The notes beneath the pieces were generated by a model. It saw only the letters and a list, made by a program, of their open reading frames with translations. It did no database searches and had not been told where the DNA came from. Positions 1-8,010 of a stretch of DNA of 64,000 bases are shown piece by piece (position 1 is the stretch's first letter; every line of letters begins with the position of its first letter). Origin of the DNA: IDS-8 sp040902105. GTDB taxonomy: Bacteria; Pseudomonadota; Gammaproteobacteria; Steroidobacterales; Woeseiaceae. A program made the translations under genes and the position numbers. Location: contig JBBDXW010000050.1 of assembly GCA_040902105.1 (NCBI GenBank), positions 41,104-105,103 of the forward strand. Direction: 5' to 3'.

Positions 1-798
1 GAGGCGCCGCACCGACTCGATGGGCAGCCCGGACCGGCCTTTGCCTTCGGTCAATGCAGAGTGGTCTACGTGCACGGTGACCTGGTAATGGTCCGACGTC
101 CCGTCCGATGCTTGCCCGTCACCGCCGAGATAAGCCTTCGCCATCGCCACCAGCGCATCGGCCTGCTGTGCCGCCCAGCTTTCTTCGGCGAACTCGGGAT
201 TGATGGAGGCCGTCGTGTCCCTGGCACGATCGAGCGCCTTGTCGATCAGCTCACCGGTCTCGAGCGGCAGTTCCACCGTGATCGTCATCATCCCGCGATC
301 AGGATCGCGCCGCACGCTGAGTGCACGGCGGGCGAAGGCACGCACGGCATCGTCGGTGGATGCCGAGGTACCGCAGCGCAGTTCCCGGCAACGTTCCTCG
401 ACTCTCGATGCGGTGGTGTGCAAGGCAAAGGTCAAGAGTTCGTCCTCATTGTCGCGCCCGGCCACCCGGGTCAGCGCCCGCACCTTGGAGTAGGACAGCT
501 CGCCTCTGGCGAACGCCATGGCAATAGAGGGGAGGGTGTTCAACGCCTGCGCCACCCGGACCTTCTCCCGGGCGGTGCTCAAAGAGAGATCGCAACGCCA
601 GTGCAGCCAGTCCGCACAGTTCCGGAAACCCCAGCGGAGCCAGCCGGCCCGTTCGTCGAAGCGGCGGAGCAGGACCAGCAGATCGTGGCTTTCGGCGTTG
701 ATGCGGGCGGCGAGCTTGACGATGGCGCGATCGAGGTCGTCGATGGAGCGATTGTGCTCGACATTGGTATCGGAATCGGTGAGGGAGTCGATAGTCAT
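1..798 (-). CDS. DUF222 (13E12-repeat family) protein, C-terminal part outside the window
   Basis: An open frame of 266 codons runs leftward off the window edge; the ATG is at 796-798 and the first in-frame upstream stop is at 853-855. The protein begins MTIDSLTDSD and carries the DUF222 pattern: an N-terminal helical stretch with RFDERAGWLRWGFRNCADWL near residues 45-65, then LSYSKVRALTRVA and a TVELPLETGELIDKAL segment. Members of this family usually end in an HNH nuclease domain, which would lie beyond base 1, so nuclease activity is inferred, not seen. DUF222/HNH proteins are often multicopy and mobile-element associated. No obvious strong ribosome-binding site precedes the ATG. Confidence 0.8.
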   Translation of the reverse strand, partial: MTIDSLTDSDTNVEHNRSIDDLDRAIVKLAARINAESHDLLVLLRRFDERAGWLRWGFRNCADWLHWRCDLSLSTAREKVRVAQALNTLPSIAMAFARGELSYSKVRALTRVAGRDNEDELLTFALHTTASRVEERCRELRCGTSASTDDAVRAFARRALSVRRDPDRGMMTITVELPLETGELIDKALDRARDTTASINPEFAEESWAAQQADALVAMAKAYLGGDGQASDGTSDHYQVTVHVDHSALTEGKGRSGLPIESVRRL

Positions 799-1170
799 CG
801 CGGCACGTCCGTGTGGCTGGATAGGTCCTGTAATTATATCAGGTAATTGGTATTAAGCAACTGAAAATCCAGGAGTTTCTCCTTGGATCTGTTCCCTTTT
901 CGACGCGGACTGTTGACAGCCGTTCGTCGAACCCGAGGAGAACGTTTGCCAACATCCCGCTGCAGAACGGTGCCTGTCACGTGGAGGGATATGGTATTTA
1001 TTTCAGGACGCCGCGATGGCTGTACCAGAGCGCGCAGCGGTACCAGCATATCGTCGATGCATCTTGTCGGCCGCACACCGGGGATGAGATCCGCCGCGCC
1101 GTCGACGAGGGTGAATTGTCACGGAGGGCTGGCGCGGACTTACCTCTCTTGCGGCCGCGGAGCGCAGCAC
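799..1170. other. Intergenic stretch without a supportable gene
   Basis: About 370 bases lie between the DUF222 start (minus strand) and the GH127 start (plus strand), so the region must hold two divergent promoters. It is relatively AT-rich around 830-905. A plus-strand frame open from 883 continues in frame into GH127, but its residues (many Arg, Ser and Thr, no hydrophobic pattern) look non-coding. I see no clear sigma-70 promoter, repeat or RNA. Confidence 0.4.
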
Positions 1171-3125
1171 ATGCACTTGCAGGAATTTGACACCGCAGCG
1201 GGATCTTTGCCGCGTGTTTTGCCGGCCACTCTCCTCATCGCTGTCGCGGCGATGCTTATTTCACTCGCCGCCACCGCCGCGCCTCGAATCGACATTGCTG
1301 GCTTCGATCTCGCGGACGTGCGCCTGCTCGACAGCCCTTTTAAGGAGGCTAGCGAGCGCAATGCGCGATATCTCCTGTCGCTGGAGCCGGACCGCTTGCT
1401 GCACAACACCCGCAAGTATGCCGGGCTCGAGCCAAAGGGCGAGTTGTACGGCGGATGGGAATCGCAAGGGATAGCAGGGCACACCCTCGGGCATTACCTG
1501 AGCGCGCTGTCGCAACAATTTGCGGCGAGCGGAGACAAGCGTTTTCGAAAACGCATCGACTACATTGTCGCCGAAATGGCGGAAGCGCAGCGCGCTTACG
1601 GCGATGGCTATGTCGGGGCGCTGCCGCCGCTCGAGCTGGCGACGCTACGCGCTTTGAAAGACGGCAAGGTTGCGCCGGAGAATCCGTTCTTCTTCGAGAA
1701 CGGTGCGTGGGTTCCGTGGTACACGCAGCACAAGATTCTGGCCGGATTGCGCGACGCCTGGGTGCTCGGCGGTAATGCACAGGCGAAAGTGGTCGCGTTG
1801 AAGCTTGCCGACTGGTCCGATGACATTACCGCATCCTTGAGCGAGAGGCAGATGCAGACGATGCTGCAGGTCGAGCACGGCGGCATGAGCGAGGTGCTGA
1901 TCGACCTGTATTCGCGCACCGGTAACGAGCGTTACCGAGAGGCGTCACGCCGGTTCCACCATCATGCGGTGCTGGCGCCATTGCGCGCCGGGCGCGACGA
2001 ACTGGCCGGCAAGCATGCGAATACGCAGATTCCAAAAATCACCGGCGCGGCCCGCAGTTACGAAGTACTGGGCGAGCCAGCCGATCGCGCCCTCGCGGAA
2101 AATTTCTGGCAGCGAGTCGTACGCCGTCATTCGTGGGTTATCGGCGGCAACAGCGATCGCGAGCACTTCTTTTCGCCGGAGACCGCATCGTCGCACCTGA
2201 GCCCGTCTCGACGGCAGAATCCTGCAACACGTACAACATGCTGAAGCTCACAGAGCACCTCATTACGTGGCAACCGCGGGTCGAGTACGCGGACTACTAC
2301 GAACGCGCGCTCTACAACCACATTCTCGCGTCACAGGATCCGCAACAGGGCATGTTCGCGTATTACATGTCACTGAAGCCGGGTCATTTCAGGACCTACA
2401 GCACACGCTTCGAATCGTTCTGGTGCTGTGTCGGCAGCGGCATGGAGAATCACACCAAGTACGGTGAAGCGATCTATTTTCACCGCGGCGACGAACTGTT
2501 CGTAAATTTGTTCATTCCTTCCGTGCTTACATGGGACTCGAAGGAGTTCGTGCTCGAACAGCGCACCGACTATCCCGGGCGAAATCAGACGGAACTGACG
2601 GTGATGTCGTCGGCTGCACAGCCGATCACTCTACGTGTGCGCTCGCCGCAGTGGGCGGCGGGGCCGATCACATTCCAGCTGAATGGCACTCCCGTCGCGG
2701 CCGACGGTGAGCCCGGCAGCTACGCGTCGATCGAACGCACCTGGGAACCGGGCGACCGGCTTGTGGTCACGATACCAATGGCTCCGCGCACGGAGGCATT
2801 ACGAGGTGCGGCGGACAAAATTGCGTTCTTGTATGGTCCCGTTGTGCTCGCAGGCGACCTGGGCGCGGTATCGCGAACCGTAACGTTTCCGTACGCCGCC
2901 GACCAGAGCGCCAATTTCGAAGCCCAGTCGGCCGAAGTGCCGACATTGTCCGGCGACGGCGCAACGATAGCGGAAACGTTGCATCGCGCATCGGGAGAGC
3001 GCCTGGCTTTCCTGACCGACGGTATGATTACGAACAAGCACGAGACAGTGACTCTGCGTCCCTTCGCTGAGCTTCATTACAGGCATTACAACGTCTACTG
3101 GACGCTGACGTCTCCCGCCCCGTAG
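1171..3125 (+). pseudogene. GH127-type beta-L-arabinofuranosidase (DUF1680), interrupted by a frameshift
   Basis: Two frames together give one glycoside hydrolase family 127 protein of about 650 residues. It starts at the ATG at 1171 (GGAG about 10 bases upstream) with a hydrophobic export signal (LPATLLIAVAAMLISLAATAA). The first frame covers the N-terminal alpha/alpha barrel (GGWESQGIAGHTLGHYLSAL; WYTQHKILAGLRDAW; GGMSEVLIDLY). Reading moves to the -1 frame at about 2195-2205, where LSP should be followed by VSTAESCNTYNMLKLT. In HypBA1 the zinc ligands are one Glu and three Cys; the equivalents ESC and WCC (in FESFWCCVGSGMENH) are present after the shift. All key residues survive, so this is either a recent inactivation or a one-base sequencing error. 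Expected role: release of L-arabinofuranose from plant-type glycans in the periplasm. Confidence 0.8.
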
Positions 3126-3177
3126 CGAAAACGGCTCGAATGGCACTTACTTAACGTCAAATGCGCGTGGGATAGGC

Positions 3178-3243
3178 TGTTGGAGCCCGCGAGAGCGGGC
3201 GATCCCGGCGTCGTTTATTCGCCCGTTTTCACGGGCTCCAACA
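3178..3243. repeat. REP-type inverted repeat, variant copy
   Basis: TGTTGGAGCCCG with its mirror CGGGCTCCAACA encloses two smaller hairpins (GCCCGCGAGAGCGGGC and GCCCGTTTTCACGGGC). It is the same family as the TGTAGGAGCCCGCC repeats elsewhere in the window but carries TTGG for TAGG and different loops. It sits between GH127 and the sigma-54 promoter and could act as a terminator for readthrough from GH127. Confidence 0.85.
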
Positions 3244-3272
3244 AAGGCAACCTGCTGATAACCCAGGTTCGG

Positions 3273-3312
3273 TGCGTCCCGTTTTCGATCACTGCGTTCC
3301 ATTTTCGGACAC
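3273..3312 (+). promoter_or_regulatory. Two tandem 20-bp repeats, candidate response-regulator binding sites
   Basis: TGCGTCCCGTTTTCGATCAC (3273-3292) is followed immediately by TGCGTTCCATTTTCGGACAC (3293-3312); 16 of 20 positions match. Each has imperfect dyad character (TCC...GGA around a TTTT core). They end 51 bp before the -24/-12 element, the usual place for upstream activating sequences of NtrC-class activators. The obvious candidate ligand is the response regulator encoded at 37005-38369. Confidence 0.6.
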
Positions 3313-3362
3313 TTTGCAGTTCCAAACGCCCCGCTGATGCCCGCAATTGCTGTATCCCGATC

Positions 3363-3378
3363 TGGCACGCTCCGTGCA
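3363..3378 (+). promoter_or_regulatory. Sigma-54 (-24/-12) promoter for the adaptor/permease operon
   Basis: TGGCACGCTCCGTGCA matches the RpoN consensus TGGCACG-N4-TTGCW except for one base (GTGC for TTGC). The invariant GG (3364-3365) and GC (3376-3377) are separated by exactly 10 bases. Transcription would start near 3388-3390, about 30 bases before the adaptor ATG. The sigma-54 activator at the far end of the same cluster supports the assignment. Confidence 0.75.
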
Positions 3379-3421
3379 TTGCACCGCGTGGATCATGCAA
3401 GCGACGCGCGGTACAAACTGA

Positions 3422-4675
3422 ATGGACTTCGTCCGGGACGACCTGAAACAAAAGCGCAAGCGCCGCCGCTGGAGCTATTCGGCGGCCGCGGCCACGGGCG
3501 TGCTGGCGCTCGGCATTTTTCTCGCCACGCTGGAACCGGCTGCGCCGTCGGTCGAGCGTGCTGCGCTCTATATCGACACCGTCGAGCGCGGCGAGATGCT
3601 GCTGCAGGTGCGCGGCCCGGGCGTGCTGGTGCCGAGCGAGATTCGCTGGATAGCGGCGGCCAGCGAAGCGCGCGTGGACCGGGTGGTGGTCAAGCCGGGC
3701 GCCTCGGTCACCGCCGACACGGTGCTGGTCGAAATGAGCAACCCGGAACTGGAGCAACAGGTCTTCGAAGTCCGTGCCGAAGTCACCGCCGCCGAAGCCG
3801 ACTACGCCGCGCTCGAGGTGCAGTTGCGATCGGAAGTGCTGAACCAGCGCGCCGTGATCGCCGCCGCCAACGCGGAATACGAAGGTACCCGAATGGAGGC
3901 GGAGGCGCGGGCCCAGGTCGCGGCGCAAGGCATTATTCCCGCCGTTGACTATCGCCGGGTGGAACTGGCCGCCGAACAATTGAAGGTGCGCCTCGACGTC
4001 GAGCGCGAGCGCATCAAGTACCTGCAGGACTCGCTGGACGCCCGCCTGCGAGCGGCGCGCGCCCGGATAGAACAACAGGAGCAGAACCTTGCAATGCGCG
4101 AAGGACTGTTTGCAAACCTTCAGGTCCGCGCCGGCATCGAAGGAGTATTGCAGGCACTGGAAGTCGAGGCCGGCCAGCGAGTTGTGCCGGGAGCGAATAT
4201 CGCGCGCGTTGCCCGTCCGGATGAACTCATGGCCGAACTGCGCATTGCCGAGACGCAGGCGAAAGACATCCGCGTAAGCCAGGTCGTCGAGATCGACACG
4301 CGCAACGGCACTGTCGAAGGACGCGTGACGCGTATCGACCCGGCCGTCACCAGCGGCACTGTGCAGGTGGACGTCGAAATCGTCGGCGAGTTGCCGCCCG
4401 GAGCGCGTCCGGACCTGTCGGTGGATGGAACCATTCTTATCGAGCGCCTGGAAAACGTGCTGCACGTCGGCCGTCCCGCCTACGGCCAGCCGGGCTCGAC
4501 CTTGCGGCTGTTCCGCCTGAATGCGGAATCCGGGATGGCCGTACGCGTGCCGGTGACGCTCGGCAAGGTTTCGGTCAACCGTGTGCAGATTCTGGAAGGC
4601 CTGAGCGAAGGCGAACGCGTGGTGCTGTCCGATACCTCGCAATGGGACGATCACGATCGCATCGAACTGAACTGA
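3422..4675 (+). CDS. HlyD/MacA-family periplasmic adaptor protein
   Basis: The 417-residue protein has a basic cytoplasmic N-terminus (KQKRKRRRW), one membrane anchor at about residues 18-38, a barrel-sandwich/lipoyl half motif (VLVPSEIRWIAAASEARVDR, VVKPGASV), a helical coiled-coil hairpin at about 110-215, the second lipoyl half (LQALEVEAGQRVVPGANIAR) and beta-barrel/membrane-proximal domains. This is the layout of adaptors that couple MacB-like ABC permeases to an outer-membrane channel, and no TolC-like gene is present in the window. It is the first gene after the sigma-54 promoter and lies 21 bases before the ATPase gene. The ATG at 3422 is chosen because the anchor follows directly; the ribosome-binding site is weak. 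Confidence 0.85.
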   Translation: MDFVRDDLKQKRKRRRWSYSAAAATGVLALGIFLATLEPAAPSVERAALYIDTVERGEMLLQVRGPGVLVPSEIRWIAAASEARVDRVVVKPGASVTADTVLVEMSNPELEQQVFEVRAEVTAAEADYAALEVQLRSEVLNQRAVIAAANAEYEGTRMEAEARAQVAAQGIIPAVDYRRVELAAEQLKVRLDVERERIKYLQDSLDARLRAARARIEQQEQNLAMREGLFANLQVRAGIEGVLQALEVEAGQRVVPGANIARVARPDELMAELRIAETQAKDIRVSQVVEIDTRNGTVEGRVTRIDPAVTSGTVQVDVEIVGELPPGARPDLSVDGTILIERLENVLHVGRPAYGQPGSTLRLFRLNAESGMAVRVPVTLGKVSVNRVQILEGLSEGERVVLSDTSQWDDHDRIELN

Positions 4676-4696
4676 CATAGATAAGGGGAAAAAAGA

Positions 4697-5437
<741 letters not shown>

Positions 5438-5438
5438 C

Positions 5439-5513
5439 TGTAGGAGCCCGCCATTGCGGGCGACTGCCACGGTCATTGACCAAGATGGTCGCCCGCAATG
5501 GCGGGCTCCTACA
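5439..5513. repeat. REP pair inside the operon
   Basis: TGTAGGAGCCCGCCATTGCG...and its exact mirror ending GGCGGGCTCCTACA form a cruciform-like pair around a short centre (TGCCACGGTCATTGACCAAGATG). It lies 1 base after the ATPase stop and 28 bases before the first permease, within a stretch that should be co-transcribed. The transcript would fold into a long hairpin here, which could stabilise the adaptor/ATPase message or reduce readthrough into the permeases. Confidence 0.9.
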
Positions 5514-5541
5514 AGGCGGCAGAAAGTGGGGGTAAGAAAGA

Positions 5542-8010
5542 ATGAGCGGTATTCTCGATGATTTTCGTTTCGCGTTTCGCGCGCTTCGCGCCAGGCCCGG
5601 CTTCGTGATCGCCGCCGTGCTGACGCTCGCGCTCGGCATCGGCGCGAATACGGCGATATTCAGCGTGATCAATGCGTTCATGCTGAAGCCCCTGCCGTAT
5701 CCGGATGGCGAACGGCTGGTCGAAGTACACAACACCTATCCGGGCAACGGACTCGAGAACGCGGGCGTCTCCATCCCCGATTTCATCGATCGACGCGAAC
5801 AGGCCGCGGCGCTCGCCGACACGGGGCTTTTTACCTGGAACTCGTTCAATCTCGCGGTGAGCGGTACGCCCGAGCGCCTGACCGGCCTGGTGGCGACGCC
5901 GTCGCTGTTCTCCACCTTGCAGGTTCCGCCTGTAATAGGCCGTGCCTTCACCGCGGACGAAGCGATTCCGGGCAACGAGAAAGTCGTCCTTCTCACCTAC
6001 GAGCTGTGGCAGAACCGCTTCAACGGCGACCGCAACATCGCAGGCAGCGATATCCGGCTGAATGGCGAGCAGTACCGGGTCGTCGGCGTGATGCCGGAAG
6101 GATTCTCGTTTCCGAATCGTGACATCGAGCTCTACGTGCCGTTCGCGTTCACGACGGAACAGATGTCCGACGAATCGCGGGGCAATGAATTTTCGATGAG
6201 CATCGGCCGGCTTGCTCCGGGCTCCACGGTTGCGCAACTGGACGCGCAAATGGATTCGATCGTGCAGTCGAACAAGGATCGATTCGTCGGCATATCCGAG
6301 CGCGCCGCGGGCTACGTCGACTTTCTCGAGCGCAGCGGCTTCACCGGGCGCGCGCAGTCCTGGCGCGATTACCTGGTTGGTGATGTCCAGACAACCTTGC
6401 TGGTTTTGCAAGGAGTGGTCGTATTCGTGCTGCTGATTGCCTGCGCGAATGTGGCGAATCTCATGCTCGCGCGCGTGCTCGGCCGCGCGCGCGAACTCGC
6501 AGTGCGCTCGGCGGTCGGCGCGGAACGCAGACGCGTCGCGCGTCAGCTCGTGCTCGAGGGTGTTCTTCTCGGGCTGGCCGGCGGCGTGCTGGGGCTCATT
6601 CTGTCGTTCATCATCATCCAGCTCATCGAAGTGTTCGGTATCGACCGCAGCTCGCAGAACTTCGATGTCGTCATCGATCCTTACGTCCTGCTGTTTGCGT
6701 TCCTGGTGTCGGTCGCGGCGGGTGTTGCGTTCAGTCTCATTTCCGTTTTTGCCGCCTGGCGCATGGACATGCAGCGGGTAATACGGGAAGGCGGCGGACA
6801 GACGGCCAGTCGCGGTTCGCTTACGGCGCGAGGCGTTCTGGTGTCCTTCCAGGTAGCGCTCGCCGTGACGCTGCTGGTCGGAGCCGGATTGCTGTTGCGC
6901 AGTTTCCAGAATCTGCAGGAAGAGTCGCCCGGTTTCGATCCCGAGGGGGTGGTCGCGGTGCAACTCGAGCTCACAGGCCGCAATTACGAGGACAGCGAAC
7001 AGCGGCTCGGCTTTCTGGACGGCATGCTGGCAAACATTCGCCAGCAGCCCGGAATGACTCAGGTTGCATTGACGGACGTGCTGCCGTTCAACTACGACGG
7101 CGGGCAAGCCAGTTACAACGTCGAGGGTTACACGCAGGCATCGGGCGAAAGCCAGCCGCATGGGCACCGGCGCGTCGTCAGCGAGGATTACTTTCAGGCC
7201 ATGGGTATTCCCCTGCTGCAAGGGCGTGCGTTCGACGCAGCCGTCGACGGAGTCGATTCGCCTCAAGCCGTCATCGTCGACGAATTGCTTGTCAGGAAAT
7301 ATTTCCGTGACGGGAATGCTCTTGGCCGGCGCATCAGCAGCGACGAGGATGAGAACGGCGATTCCGTATGGGCGACCATCGTCGGCGTGGTCGGTACGAT
7401 CAAGCATGACCGGCTGAACGAAACGACAAGCAAGGAAACGTACTTTTATTTTTCCCGACAGTCTGTCCCCGGCCGGGCTTCCGTGGTGGTACGCACATCC
7501 TTGCCGCCGGCGACCGCCGGCCGGCAGATCCGCGAGGCGGTGCTGGTTGCCGATCCGGAACAGCCGGTGTTCGGCATGATGACCATGGACGAGCGCATCG
7601 CGCGCTCGCTCGGCGAACAGCGCGCGCCGACGATGCTGTTGTCGATGTTCTCGGTGGTGGCGGTGCTGCTCGCGGTCGTCGGCATTTACGGGGTGTTGTC
7701 CTATTCCGTCGGCCAGCGCACCTCGGAGATCGGCGTGCGCATGGCGCTCGGTGCCGAAACCGGGAACGTGCTTGCGCTCGTGCTGGGACAAGGCGCCTGG
7801 TTGATCGGCGCGGGGCTGGTAACCGGCGTGCTGGCGGCGCTCGCGCTGACGCGCTTCCTCGGTTCACTTCTGTTCGGAATTTCGATGTTCGACCCGCTGA
7901 CCTACGGCCTGGTGGCGCTGCTGCTGGTTGCCGTCGGTATCGCGGCCTGCGGCCTGCCGGCGTGGCGTGCGACACGCATCAGCCCGGTCGCCGCGTTGCG
8001 TTATGAATGA
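5542..8010 (+). CDS. ADOP-type FtsX/MacB permease 1
   Basis: This 822-residue permease has the duplicated layout: TM1 about 20-43 (VLTLALGIGANTAIFSVINA), a first MacB-like periplasmic core, three TMs about 290-405 starting LIACANVANLMLARV, TM5 about 433-451, a second periplasmic core, and three C-terminal TMs about 697-808 with QRTSEIGVRMALGAE. It ends in LRYE. Family knowledge: FtsX-like permeases couple cytoplasmic ATP hydrolysis to periplasmic work; the ADOP substrate is unknown. Its first core is clearly closest to permease 11 (shared SIPD..DRRE, FSTLQV and EQMSD..RGNEF), although ten genes separate them. It has a GGGGG-type ribosome site and overlaps permease 2 by 8 bases. Confidence 0.9.
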   Translation: MSGILDDFRFAFRALRARPGFVIAAVLTLALGIGANTAIFSVINAFMLKPLPYPDGERLVEVHNTYPGNGLENAGVSIPDFIDRREQAAALADTGLFTWNSFNLAVSGTPERLTGLVATPSLFSTLQVPPVIGRAFTADEAIPGNEKVVLLTYELWQNRFNGDRNIAGSDIRLNGEQYRVVGVMPEGFSFPNRDIELYVPFAFTTEQMSDESRGNEFSMSIGRLAPGSTVAQLDAQMDSIVQSNKDRFVGISERAAGYVDFLERSGFTGRAQSWRDYLVGDVQTTLLVLQGVVVFVLLIACANVANLMLARVLGRARELAVRSAVGAERRRVARQLVLEGVLLGLAGGVLGLILSFIIIQLIEVFGIDRSSQNFDVVIDPYVLLFAFLVSVAAGVAFSLISVFAAWRMDMQRVIREGGGQTASRGSLTARGVLVSFQVALAVTLLVGAGLLLRSFQNLQEESPGFDPEGVVAVQLELTGRNYEDSEQRLGFLDGMLANIRQQPGMTQVALTDVLPFNYDGGQASYNVEGYTQASGESQPHGHRRVVSEDYFQAMGIPLLQGRAFDAAVDGVDSPQAVIVDELLVRKYFRDGNALGRRISSDEDENGDSVWATIVGVVGTIKHDRLNETTSKETYFYFSRQSVPGRASVVVRTSLPPATAGRQIREAVLVADPEQPVFGMMTMDERIARSLGEQRAPTMLLSMFSVVAVLLAVVGIYGVLSYSVGQRTSEIGVRMALGAETGNVLALVLGQGAWLIGAGLVTGVLAALALTRFLGSLLFGISMFDPLTYGLVALLLVAVGIAACGLPAWRATRISPVAALRYE

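Noticed and set aside
883..1170. In-frame N-terminal extension of the GH127 protein
   Set aside because: The added residues are Arg/Ser/Thr-rich without hydrophobic pattern, while an export signal starts right after the ATG at 1171.
981..1190. Possible 69-codon plus-strand gene upstream of GH127
   Set aside because: No recognisable motif, no ribosome site, and it overlaps the GH127 start in another frame.
5509..7791. A 760-codon open frame antisense to permease 1
   Set aside because: Same mirror effect of GC-rich codons; its composition (His, Arg, Asp and Gln runs) is not protein-like and the plus-strand permease is unambiguous. Similar long antisense frames at 15208-16803 and 62138-63949 were rejected for the same reason.
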